NCBI RefSeq assembly: GCF_009494395.1
Contig: NZ_VZCB01000075.1
Span: forward strand, 1 to 64,000
Reading direction: 5' to 3'
Origin: Segatella copri
GTDB lineage: Bacteria; Bacteroidota; Bacteroidia; Bacteroidales; Bacteroidaceae
DNA: 64,000 nt
How positions within the stretch are numbered: the first letter of the stretch is position 1; each line of letters begins with the position of its first letter. The notes beneath the pieces were generated by a model. That model saw nothing but the letters and a program-made list of their open reading frames with translations, did not search any database and was not told where the DNA came from. The position numbers were made by a program, and so were the translations under genes. Positions 31,093 to 39,249 of the stretch are shown one piece after another.

Positions 31093-31382
31093 GATAGTTA
31101 CGTTAGTCATAGCCGGATTGCTCTCAGCAGTATCTCTGCATGCAGAGAATAGCAATGTGCGATTTAATTTGAACATTCCTTCAGTTCCAGACACGATATA
31201 TGCCCGTTGGGTGGCACCCAAACCGCCATCAGGGATTGCACTGTCACGGGTCGTTTCACCCACGAGAACATCCCGGATTTCACTGGCGGCGACCTCTCCG
31301 GCAATGGTGTTCCCCAAGCCGTAAAAACTTTTTCGGCACCGACGGCATGAAATACAGCATAGAAAATAGCATAACCCAATAA
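31085..31382 (+). pseudogene. Decayed secreted-protein gene
   Basis: The ATG at 31085 overlaps the GH3 stop and opens a clean signal peptide (MSKIVTLVIAGLLSAVSLHA). After VRFNLNIPSVPDTIYARW the reading sense jumps frames: GGTQTAIRDCTVTGRFTHE lies in another frame, and FGTDGMKYSIENSITQ in a third. The pieces look like one protein broken by at least two frameshifts. The CTVTG turn resembles right-handed beta-helix repeats, but no family can be named. Overlap with the GH3 gene suggests it was the third gene of the operon. Confidence 0.6.
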
Positions 31383-31395
31383 CCCCAACAGCATA

Positions 31396-31596
31396 ATGGA
31401 AATCTACAGAGAAAGAATTCAGAAGGGCGTGGAGAAAGTAAAGACCATACTCGCCGCCCATCCCGTCACTTTCGGTCTTCTCGTGATGACCAGCGGCATC
31501 AAGGCCAACGAACTGATGCTCATCCTCGGATGGATGATGCACGACGACCTCATCGCCTTCACCGACCCAGAGTATGATCGAAACGAGAAGATTTAG
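31396..31596 (+). CDS. Small winged-helix (DUF2582-like) protein
   Basis: 66 residues. The stretch KVKTILAAHPVTFGLLVMTS, then KANELMLILGWMMHDDLIAFTD, resembles the Bacteroidetes winged-helix family DUF2582, in which ELYLALGWLAREGKI is characteristic. It could be a small DNA-binding protein of the island, or a degraded one. It lies between a pseudogene and a terminator and has no promoter of its own that I can see, so it is probably cotranscribed with the GH78 unit. Moderate confidence that it is expressed. Confidence 0.6.
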   Translation: MEIYRERIQKGVEKVKTILAAHPVTFGLLVMTSGIKANELMLILGWMMHDDLIAFTDPEYDRNEKI

Positions 31597-31685
31597 GCTC
31601 TGGACACATCTGCCTAAAGGAGAAATAACCCATCAAACAAGGCTACTCCATATTTCTCAGAAATCTACCGAAAGGTTACAATGGT

Positions 31686-31727
31686 AAATCGCAAGGCGCT
31701 GATATTCAGCAGTCTTGCGATTTTTTG
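31686..31727 (+). terminator. Intrinsic terminator of the GH78 unit
   Basis: Stem AAATCGCAAG (31686-31695) / CTTGCGATTT (31714-31723) around an inner GCTGATATTCAGC palindrome, then a T-run. It ends three bases before island operator C. Confidence 0.8.
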
Positions 31728-31729
31728 TA

Positions 31730-31784
31730 TTTACCTCCTTCTGTTACCCGTGCGCACATCATATATAATTATGTCGTAGCTTTG
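31730..31784 (+). promoter_or_regulatory. Island operator C and promoter (SusC/SusD unit)
   Basis: TTTACC (31730-31735), seven bases, GTTACC (31743-31748), then the alternating tract CGTGCGCACAT (31749-31759), which includes the palindrome GTGCGCAC. The -7 box TAGCTTTG (31777-31784) begins 28 bases after the second repeat. Confidence 0.83.
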
Positions 31785-31823
31785 CAGCAGAATTTTCAAA
31801 CCAATTCAAAAAAAGATTTTAAT

Positions 31824-34800
31824 ATGAAGAAACCCAGATTATTTCTACTAGCAGGACTGCTGACCATCATCGGCGGCGGCATTCAGACGGCGCAGGCCGC
31901 TGAAGCCGGAGCTGAGACGTTGGCTGCACTGCAACAGCAGCAGGGCATCAAGGTGAAGGGAACCGTCGAGGATGCTATGGGCCCGATTATCGGTGCCAGT
32001 GTTATTGAGAAGGGAACGGGAAACGGCGTGGTGACCGACTTTGACGGTAACTTTGCGCTGACGGTGAAGCCTGGTGCCCAGCTCGAAATCTCTTACATAG
32101 GTTATAAGACCGAAGTAGTAGAGGTTGGCAACAAGACGCAGTTTAGTGTGACCCTAAAGGAAGACAACGAGGTGCTCGAGGAAGTGGTCGTTGTCGGTTA
32201 CGGTGTGCAGAAGAAGAAACTCGTCACGGGTGCTACCGTGCAGGTGAAGGGCGACGACGTGGCCAAGATGAACACCACGAGTGCACTGGGAGCCTTGCAG
32301 AGTCAGACGCCGGGCGTGAACATTACCGCCTCGAACGGTCAGCCGGGCGAGGGCTTCAAGGTGAACATCCGCGGCTTGGGCACGGTGGGTAACTCAGAGC
32401 CTCTGTACGTGATCGATGGTGTGGCCGGAGGTGACATCAATTCGCTGAACCCTGCCGACATCGAGTCGATAGACGTACTGAAGGATGCTGCCTCTGCCGC
32501 CATCTACGGTTCGCGTGCTGCCAACGGTGTGATCCTCGTGACCACCAAACAGGGAAAGATCGGCAAGATGCAGGTCTCTTACGACGGCTACGTGGGTTGG
32601 TCGAACGTCTATAAGATGCCTAATACACTGACCGCCCAGCAGGCCATCGCCCTGGAGAATGAGCGCCTCTTCAATAATAATGCCCCTGCCTACAACTGGC
32701 AGGCACAGCTGGGCACCTACACCTGGCAGAAGCTGCAGCAGGGTTGGACGGGCACCAACTGGGTGGACGAGATGCGCAACAAGAATGCCGTATCGACCAA
32801 CCACGCCATCAATCTGGCCGGCGGTTCGGACATCAGCAAGTTCTCTGCAGGTTTCAGCTACACCTCGCAGGACGGTATCATCGGCAAGCCCGTGACACCC
32901 AACTACACCCGCTACACGGCCCGTCTGAACAGCGACCACGTGCTATGGAAGGGCAAGAAGTTCGACATTCTGAAGGTGGGAGAGAACCTGACCTTCTATT
33001 ATAGTACGCGCAACACGATTGCCCAGATGATGAACGACTACAACGACATCCGTTCGGCCATCCTGACCACCCCGCTACTGCCGTTGCACAATGCCGATGG
33101 CGAACTCTTCGGCCTCGCTGACAAGCAGCAGACAGGTTGGGCCTACAAGGACGACCAGGGCAATCCCGTGATGATTATGAAGAACGCCCACGGACAGAAC
33201 AAGACGCGTACCTACGGTCTCTCGGCAACGGCCTATCTGGAGTTCCAGCCCATCGAGGGTCTGAAGTATCGCAGCCAGTACAGCTATCGCCAGACGAACT
33301 ACACCTACCGCTCGCTGACCAGCCCCTACGCTGCCTCTTCGACCTATCAGAGCAACGCCTTTCAGGTGTACCAGGAGTCGTCGAACGGTCACGATATCGC
33401 TATCGAGAACACCATCAGCTACGTGTTCCCCGACTATAAGAACCACCACTTCGATGTCCTCGTAGGTCAGTCGTACGAGACGACCGGTCCTGGCGAAACA
33501 CTCGCAGTGTACAACAGCGCCACCAACGGCCAGCAGCTGCCCACGATGAAGCCCGACATGAATCATGCCTACATCAGCAACACCGCCAACGCGCTGAACG
33601 GCACGGACATCAGCGGCGCTCCTTTCGACGAGTGGGCCATCGCCTCGTTCTTCGGACGTGTGAACTACAGCTGGCAAGAGAAGTATATGGCCACGTTTAT
33701 CATCCGCGCCGACGGCTCGTCGAACTTCGCCCGCGGCCATCGCTGGGGTTACTTCCCATCGGCCTCTGCCGGATGGACCATCACCGAGGAGAAATTCATG
33801 GAGAAGACTCGCTCGTGGCTCGACTTCCTGAAGGTTCGCTTCTCGTGGGGTAAGAACGGAAACCAGTCGATACAGAACTTCCAGTACGTGTCGCCTGTGG
33901 CCTTCGACCTGAGCCACGCTTACGCCTTTGGACCTACGCTGCTGCCCTCGTCGGGCACGAAATCGGTGGGTGCCTACGTGCAGACGCTGGCCAACGAGGA
34001 TGTCTCTTGGGAGAAGTCAGAGCAGTTTGACCTGGGTATCGATGCCGTGATGCTCTCGAACCGTCTGCGTCTGAATGCAGACTGGTACGTGAAGTACACC
34101 AAGGACTGGCTCGTTCAGGCTCCAATCCTGGCTACGGCAGGTGCAGGCGCTCCCTACATCAACGGTGGCGACGTGCGCAACTCGGGCTTCGAGGTGGGCC
34201 TCTCGTGGAACGACCGCATCGGCAAGGAGTTCAGCTACGGTGTGAACCTGAACTTCTCGTACAACAAGAACAAGGTGACGCGCATCGCCAACACTGAGAA
34301 GATTATCCACGGTGATACGGGCGTGTTCACCCTGGGCACCTCAGAGTTCTATCGCGCCGAGGAGGGCTTCCCAATCGGTTACTTCTGGGGCTATGAGACG
34401 GCAGGCGTGTTCCAGAACCAGCAGCAGATCAACGACTGGATAGCTGCCGGCAATGGTGTAGCGCAGGCCAATCCTCAGCCGGGCGACCTCATCTACGTGG
34501 ATCGCGACCACGATGGCGCCATCAACATCCAGGACAAAACGATGATTGGCAACCCGCACCCTGACTGCCGCTTCGGCTTCAGCGCCAACGCCAGCTATAA
34601 GGGCTTCGACCTCTCGCTGACGGCAACGGCCGCTACGGGTCAGCAGATTGTCTATTCGTTCAACAAGAACAACAACACCACTGCCGCCTTCGACCGCTGG
34701 CACGGTGAGGGCACCTCGAACCGCCAACCCGCCCTGCGCGACGGTTCCTCTCTCGCTTCCGACATCAGCGACATCGATATAGAGGATGGCGACTACCTGC

Positions 34801-35048
34801 GCATGCAGAACATCACACTGGGTTACGACTTCAAGAAGCTCTTCCCCCAGATGCCCATCCAGCAGGCCCGTCTCTACGTGACTGCCCAGAACCTCTTCAC
34901 GATTACCGGCTACAAGGGTATGGATCCTGAAATCGGATTCGGTGGCAATGACGTGAAGGGCAACACCAACTCGTGGGTGACCGGCATCGACACCGGCTCC
35001 TATCCCGCCGCCCGTACGTTCCTCGTAGGTATAAATCTCAAATTCTAA
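31824..35048 (+). CDS. SusC-type TonB-dependent outer-membrane transporter
   Basis: 1074 residues. The signal peptide ends near GIQTAQA. An N-terminal carboxypeptidase-like domain (about 50-125: VKGTVEDAMGPIIGASVIEK, VTDFDGNFALTV) is followed by a TonB-box-like region (EEVVVVGYGVQKKK), the plug (NIRGLGTVGNSEPLYVIDG) and the 22-strand barrel ending YPAARTFLVGINLKF, with the final Phe needed for insertion. It imports oligosaccharides or glycosides together with the SusD lid encoded nine bases downstream. I start at the ATG at 31824: the longer frame would begin inside operator C. Confidence 0.95.
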   Translation: MKKPRLFLLAGLLTIIGGGIQTAQAAEAGAETLAALQQQQGIKVKGTVEDAMGPIIGASVIEKGTGNGVVTDFDGNFALTVKPGAQLEISYIGYKTEVVEVGNKTQFSVTLKEDNEVLEEVVVVGYGVQKKKLVTGATVQVKGDDVAKMNTTSALGALQSQTPGVNITASNGQPGEGFKVNIRGLGTVGNSEPLYVIDGVAGGDINSLNPADIESIDVLKDAASAAIYGSRAANGVILVTTKQGKIGKMQVSYDGYVGWSNVYKMPNTLTAQQAIALENERLFNNNAPAYNWQAQLGTYTWQKLQQGWTGTNWVDEMRNKNAVSTNHAINLAGGSDISKFSAGFSYTSQDGIIGKPVTPNYTRYTARLNSDHVLWKGKKFDILKVGENLTFYYSTRNTIAQMMNDYNDIRSAILTTPLLPLHNADGELFGLADKQQTGWAYKDDQGNPVMIMKNAHGQNKTRTYGLSATAYLEFQPIEGLKYRSQYSYRQTNYTYRSLTSPYAASSTYQSNAFQVYQESSNGHDIAIENTISYVFPDYKNHHFDVLVGQSYETTGPGETLAVYNSATNGQQLPTMKPDMNHAYISNTANALNGTDISGAPFDEWAIASFFGRVNYSWQEKYMATFIIRADGSSNFARGHRWGYFPSASAGWTITEEKFMEKTRSWLDFLKVRFSWGKNGNQSIQNFQYVSPVAFDLSHAYAFGPTLLPSSGTKSVGAYVQTLANEDVSWEKSEQFDLGIDAVMLSNRLRLNADWYVKYTKDWLVQAPILATAGAGAPYINGGDVRNSGFEVGLSWNDRIGKEFSYGVNLNFSYNKNKVTRIANTEKIIHGDTGVFTLGTSEFYRAEEGFPIGYFWGYETAGVFQNQQQINDWIAAGNGVAQANPQPGDLIYVDRDHDGAINIQDKTMIGNPHPDCRFGFSANASYKGFDLSLTATAATGQQIVYSFNKNNNTTAAFDRWHGEGTSNRQPALRDGSSLASDISDIDIEDGDYLRMQNITLGYDFKKLFPQMPIQQARLYVTAQNLFTITGYKGMDPEIGFGGNDVKGNTNSWVTGIDTGSYPAARTFLVGINLKF

Positions 35049-35057
35049 GAAAGCCGT

Positions 35058-36806
35058 ATGAAAAAATTTATATATCTTGCAGTTGCTCTTGCAACCTTTG
35101 CATTCACAAGTTGCGAGGATGCCCTCGACACCGAGAGCTACACCTCGTCGAACACGCAGAACTTCCCCGCCTCGTTTGACGACGCTGAGATGCTCGTCAC
35201 CTCGATGTACGCCAATCTGAACCACGCTGCCTCCAAGCCCGAGTCGTCGTATCTTCTGAGCTCTATTATTGCCAGCGACGACTGCTACGGAGCGCTCGGC
35301 CAGTCGTATGACCACCTGCAGGTCAGCTCCGACACGGAGTACGACTTCTGCTGGGAAATCCACTATAAGGGCGTGGCCGCCGCCAACCTCGCCATCGAGG
35401 GTCTGACGAAGATGGTCGACCAGGTGAGCGATCAGGAGAAAGTCAACCAGCTGCTGGGCGAGGCCTATTTCATGCGCGCTTTCCAGTATCACGAACTGAC
35501 AGAGATGTTCGGTCGCGTGCCCCTGATTCTCTCCACCTCGCAGGACAGCAATTCGCCCCAAGCCACAGAGGAGGAACTCTACGGCCAGATGGGTGCCGAC
35601 CTACTGAAGGCTATCGAGCTGATGTCACCGAAGAAATACAACGAGTATGTGGAGTCGGGTCATGCCACGAAGTGGGCCGCTGAGGCCCTGCTGGCTCGTG
35701 TGTGGCTCTTTTACACGGGCTTCTATCAGAAGGACTCAATGCCTAATGCCGACGGACAGGTCATCACTAAGGATCAGGTGGTTTCATTGCTCAGCGACTG
35801 CATCCAGAACTCTGGTCACGCGCTCGTAGGCGATTTCCGCAACCTCTGGAGCTACACCAACCGCCATACCGTCAATGACTATAAGTACACGGCCGGCGTG
35901 ATGGGCGTTGACGGACAACCCCTGCTCTGGGCAGGCAACGGCAACCAGGAGGAGGTGTTCGCCGTGAAGTTCTGCAACTTCTCCGGTTACACCTACGCCA
36001 ATCAGAAAGGCTATGCCAATCTCTACCGAACCTTCTTCGGCTTCAAAAACAAGGGCGGCACCAACGCCTCGTTCCCCTTCGGTATGGGTAATGCCTTCGG
36101 CACCGTCACCAAGTGCCTCTGGGAAGAGTGGGAACAGAGCGAACCTAATGACCTGCGCCGCACGGCCTCTATCGCCCGCGATGTGGATGAGTTTGATATG
36201 TCTATCTACGAGGATGGTCAGGTGACGGGCATGTACGACGAGACAGGCCTCTGGAACAAGAAGTGTATGCCCATCCTCAGCAACGATGCTTACGCCCTGC
36301 GTGGCTCATGGGCCGATGCCCTCTTTTGGGCAGCCGAGCCGGAGTACGACGGATCGGGTTGGGTCACTCCGCAGTGGGGCGCCCTCTTCGAGGACTATAT
36401 GGTCATCCGCTTTGCCGACGTGCTGCTGATGCAGAGCGAGCTGACGGGCGATGCCCAGTACATGAACCAGGTGCGTGCCCGTGTGGGCCTCTCGCCTGTC
36501 ACCTATTCGCTGGAGAATTTGCAGCGTGAGCGTCGCCACGAGCTGGCCTTCGAGGGCACGCGTTGGGCCGACATCCGTCGCTGGCACATCGCCGAGCAGG
36601 AGCTGGCCAAGCAGAATGGAGCCACCGTGCTGAATCTCGGCACCGAGCACACCATCCGCGACGGCAAGTACGTCAGCCGTTATCAGCAGACACAAGGTTT
36701 CTGGCCCATCCCTGTGGCTCAGATTCAGCTCTCCGACGGTGTACTCCATCAGAACGATGGTTGGGGCACTGCCGAAAGCCTTTGGACAGTTTGGAATTAC
36801 GATTGA
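35058..36806 (+). CDS. SusD-type surface glycan-binding lipoprotein
   Basis: 582 residues. Lipobox FTSC, then a helical TPR-based fold with SusD landmarks: LLGEAYFMRAFQYHELTEMFGRVPLI, WAAEALLARVWLFYTGF, and the C-terminal RRHELAFEGTRWADIRRW and GFWPIPVAQIQLSDG. It captures substrate at the cell surface and caps the SusC barrel. Coupled to SusC with a 9-base gap. The ligand cannot be read from sequence. Confidence 0.95.
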   Translation: MKKFIYLAVALATFAFTSCEDALDTESYTSSNTQNFPASFDDAEMLVTSMYANLNHAASKPESSYLLSSIIASDDCYGALGQSYDHLQVSSDTEYDFCWEIHYKGVAAANLAIEGLTKMVDQVSDQEKVNQLLGEAYFMRAFQYHELTEMFGRVPLILSTSQDSNSPQATEEELYGQMGADLLKAIELMSPKKYNEYVESGHATKWAAEALLARVWLFYTGFYQKDSMPNADGQVITKDQVVSLLSDCIQNSGHALVGDFRNLWSYTNRHTVNDYKYTAGVMGVDGQPLLWAGNGNQEEVFAVKFCNFSGYTYANQKGYANLYRTFFGFKNKGGTNASFPFGMGNAFGTVTKCLWEEWEQSEPNDLRRTASIARDVDEFDMSIYEDGQVTGMYDETGLWNKKCMPILSNDAYALRGSWADALFWAAEPEYDGSGWVTPQWGALFEDYMVIRFADVLLMQSELTGDAQYMNQVRARVGLSPVTYSLENLQRERRHELAFEGTRWADIRRWHIAEQELAKQNGATVLNLGTEHTIRDGKYVSRYQQTQGFWPIPVAQIQLSDGVLHQNDGWGTAESLWTVWNYD

Positions 36807-36809
36807 TTC

Positions 36810-36836
36810 ATTGAACATTGAATATTGAACATTATG
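36810..36836 (+). repeat. Heptamer tandem repeat running into a start codon
   Basis: Units ATTGAAC, ATTGAAT, ATTGAAC in strict 7-bp register (36810-36830), then ATT and the ATG of the next gene. It fills nearly the whole spacer after the SusD stop. Confidence 0.85.
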
Positions 36837-37949
36837 AAAACTTTAAAGTATATCGCAATAGCAGCCGTAAGCCTGTTGACGGCTTGCGCCCCCCTTACCG
36901 ACGATTTCTCAATGGATTCGAGCGTGATGGATGCCTCAGAGCTCAATCTCACCGTCAAACCCGTAGAGGTGAACGGACAGAAGGGCAATGTCATCGTCGT
37001 TGAGAACCATTCGCCCATTCTCTCTAAATGGACCGTTGGAGACCGTGTCTCCACACGTGCCTGCGACACCCTGCTCGTCAACACCATCGGCACCCACGCC
37101 GTCACTTTTAGCGGTCTTGTGGCCGAAGCTGGCAAGACGGTAGAGAAGACTTTCTCGGTCGATGTGGACATCATCTCCACCATTCCTCAGGCCATTGCCC
37201 AGCGTCTGTGCATCGGTCAGGAGGGTGCTCCTACAGCGTTCAGCACCACGTTCGATCCTTCGCTCATCACCTGGACGGTAGAGGGCAACGTGGTGAGCGT
37301 CTGCAATCCCAACCCCGTGCTCTCTGACTGGACATGCGGCAACCGCACGTTGGCCACGAACATCGGCGAGATCAAGTTGCCCAGCGCTGGTTCTTATCCC
37401 CTCAGTATCACCGTCACGCTGGCCGACGGCAGTCAGCAGACGGTAGCTCTCGGCACCGTAGTCATTAAGGACTTCGACTTGCCGCAGGTGGTGCTCAACC
37501 TCATTGGCGAGCACGGCACGAAGACCTGGCATCTGGCTAAGGAAAACGCCTACTGGCTCGGATTCTATCAAGAGGCTGGTCAGTACGACTTCACCGGCTA
37601 TCTAGGTTACTTCACTCCTGCCTTCGGATTGACGGGCGAAGAAGCTGGCTCGATGACCCTCGATGTGCAGGGCAACATCAGCATCGCTCCTACGGGTCGT
37701 GAGGGCACGTTCACCTACGACTTCCCCGATGATCACGGCTGGGAACTCGGTTGGATTCACTCCACCATCCCCACAGTTGCCGGTATCTGCTATGATTCCA
37801 ACACGCAGCAGCCCACCTATATGCCTACGGATTACTTCGTCGTGGAGTGTACGGCAGAGCGACTCGTCATCGGCGCACCCTGCATCGAGGGCACACCGCT
37901 CACCGACTGGGCACAGTGCATGTTCTGGGCCTTCGTTCCCGCTGAATAG
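36834..37949 (+). CDS. SusE-position surface lipoprotein with Ig-like domains
   Basis: 371 residues with lipobox LTAC. Two similar beta-sandwich segments follow (about residues 25-115 and 120-205), sharing a pattern: VENHSPILSKWTVGDR in the first, CNPNPVLSDWTCGNR in the second. A C-terminal beta domain contains TWHLAKENAYWLGF. The gene sits where SusE/SusF-type glycan-binding proteins are found, directly after SusD, so surface glycan binding is the likely role. I recognise no named family. A TTG nine bases upstream of the chosen ATG is in frame. Confidence 0.78.
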   Translation: MKTLKYIAIAAVSLLTACAPLTDDFSMDSSVMDASELNLTVKPVEVNGQKGNVIVVENHSPILSKWTVGDRVSTRACDTLLVNTIGTHAVTFSGLVAEAGKTVEKTFSVDVDIISTIPQAIAQRLCIGQEGAPTAFSTTFDPSLITWTVEGNVVSVCNPNPVLSDWTCGNRTLATNIGEIKLPSAGSYPLSITVTLADGSQQTVALGTVVIKDFDLPQVVLNLIGEHGTKTWHLAKENAYWLGFYQEAGQYDFTGYLGYFTPAFGLTGEEAGSMTLDVQGNISIAPTGREGTFTYDFPDDHGWELGWIHSTIPTVAGICYDSNTQQPTYMPTDYFVVECTAERLVIGAPCIEGTPLTDWAQCMFWAFVPAE

Positions 37950-37971
37950 TTTCAGGATACCTGTAAAACAA

Positions 37972-37997
37972 TAGTTAGTTATATAGTTAGTAGTTAG
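37972..37997 (+). repeat. Short TAGTTAG repeat array
   Basis: TAGTTAG at 37972-37978, 37984-37990 and 37991-37997; the last two are in tandem with 7-bp period. It lies between the lipoprotein stop and the terminator, and is the sixth heptamer-type array in the window. Confidence 0.65.
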
Positions 37998-38000
37998 TTT

Positions 38001-38052
38001 TGGAAGCCCGTGGAGAATCGTCCCATTCCAGCTCTGCGGGCTTCCCTTTTTT
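38001..38052 (+). terminator. Intrinsic terminator after the SusC/SusD/lipoprotein genes
   Basis: GGAAGCCCG (38002-38010) / CGGGCTTCC (38037-38045), perfect 9-bp stem, then CTTTTTT. It would uncouple the nucleoside-hydrolase-like gene unless read through. Confidence 0.85.
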
Positions 38053-38070
38053 CATCAAAGTACGAATGAA

Positions 38071-39069
38071 ATGAAAAAGTTCAAGATAATGTCCCTCCTA
38101 TTGCTCTGCATCTGTCTTCAGCTGCAGGCGCAGCCGTACGGTAGCTACGAGCCGGCCAAGCGTATGCGCATCATCATCGACAACGACTTCAGTGGCGATG
38201 TGGATGGCCTCTTCCAACTGGCTCACCACCTGATGTGCCCTTCAGTCGATATTCGCGGCATCATAGGCTCCCACCTGACTGCCTGGCCAGGCAGCAACGA
38301 GGACGATCCTGCCGTCATGAACAGCACGCCCAGAGCCGTGGCCAAAGCTCGTGAAGTTGTCAAGCTGATGGGCATCGATGTTCCCGTTGTGGCAGGAGCC
38401 GAGAATCAGCTGACCGCGTTCAATGAGCCACAACCCTCTGAGGGAGCACGTCTCATCATCCGCGAGGCCATGCGCACCGATACCGATGTGCCGCTCTACG
38501 TCGTCTGTGGAGCCTCGCTTACCGATGTGGCCTCTGCCTGGCTGATGGAGCCGGAGATTGAGAAGCGCATAACGGTTGTGTGGATTGGCGGACGCGAATA
38601 CGACGGGATGAAGTTGCCTGCGCCCGATACCGACTTGTTGGAGTTTAACCATCAGTTGTCGATGAAGTCGGTTGAGTTGGTGTTCAACCGCTCCCAGATT
38701 CCCCTTTGGCAGGTGCCTCGCGATGCCTATCGCCAGTGTATTATGTCGCTCGACGAGGTGGAGACCGATATCCGTCCCTGCGGTCGTATCGGCCAGTATC
38801 TTGCCGACCAGCTCTCGGCCAGCCTCTGGTCAGCTATGGGCGAGGTATATATCATGGGCGACAGTCCATTGGTTCTGCTTACCGCCCTCCAAACCGGTTT
38901 CCATCCAGACCCCTCTTCCTCGCAATACGTTCTCCGTCCTGCTCCCACCATTCTCCCAGATGGTCGCTATCAGGACAATCCCCAAGGCCGTCTCATCCGT
39001 GTCTATACCCACCTCGACACCCGCCTGATGTTCGCCGACCTGAAGGGAAAGTTGAAAAGGTTCAAATAG
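38071..39069 (+). CDS. Nucleoside-hydrolase-like secreted protein
   Basis: 332 residues with a signal peptide (MSLLLLCICLQLQA). The N-terminal motif RIIIDNDFSGDVDGLFQLAHHL corresponds to the DTDxGxDDA calcium-binding loop of inosine-uridine nucleoside hydrolases, with changes, and later parts (PVVAGAENQL, IITV-type strand ITVVWIGG, GDSPLVLLTAL) follow the IUNH fold. In that family the reaction is cleavage of an N-ribosyl bond; here it is exported, which suggests hydrolysis of a ribosyl or other glycosyl bond outside the cytoplasm. No promoter of its own is visible; it follows a terminator. Confidence 0.75.
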   Translation: MKKFKIMSLLLLCICLQLQAQPYGSYEPAKRMRIIIDNDFSGDVDGLFQLAHHLMCPSVDIRGIIGSHLTAWPGSNEDDPAVMNSTPRAVAKAREVVKLMGIDVPVVAGAENQLTAFNEPQPSEGARLIIREAMRTDTDVPLYVVCGASLTDVASAWLMEPEIEKRITVVWIGGREYDGMKLPAPDTDLLEFNHQLSMKSVELVFNRSQIPLWQVPRDAYRQCIMSLDEVETDIRPCGRIGQYLADQLSASLWSAMGEVYIMGDSPLVLLTALQTGFHPDPSSSQYVLRPAPTILPDGRYQDNPQGRLIRVYTHLDTRLMFADLKGKLKRFK

Positions 39070-39170
39070 AGGCGAATGTCCCATTACTCGCTATGGCTTA
39101 ATTATCTACTTTTGCGCATGGCAAGATGTTCTCAAAACTCTGATATTCAACGATTAGCGTTTATATGACT

Positions 39171-39224
39171 TTTACCTATCTATATTACCCGTGCGCATGA
39201 CGCATATAAAATGTAGTAACTTTG
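39171..39224 (+). promoter_or_regulatory. Island operator D and promoter (GH3/GH5 unit)
   Basis: TTTACC (39171-39176), seven bases, ATTACC (39184-39189), then the alternating tract CGTGCGCATG (39190-39199). The -7 box TAACTTTG (39217-39224) begins 27 bases after the second repeat. Bases 39184-39197 are nearly identical to operator C. Confidence 0.83.
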
Positions 39225-39249
39225 CAGTCGGAAATTAAAAACAGAAGAT

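Noticed and set aside
34341..35561. 406-codon open frame antisense across the SusC/SusD junction
   Set aside because: It crosses two conserved plus-strand genes and has no recognisable domain.
31824..36806. Starch-utilisation locus suggested by SusC/SusD and a SusR-type regulator
   Set aside because: No GH13 or GH97 alpha-glucan enzymes are present; the enzymes are GH78, GH3 and GH5, which point to rhamnosyl and beta-glycosidic bonds.
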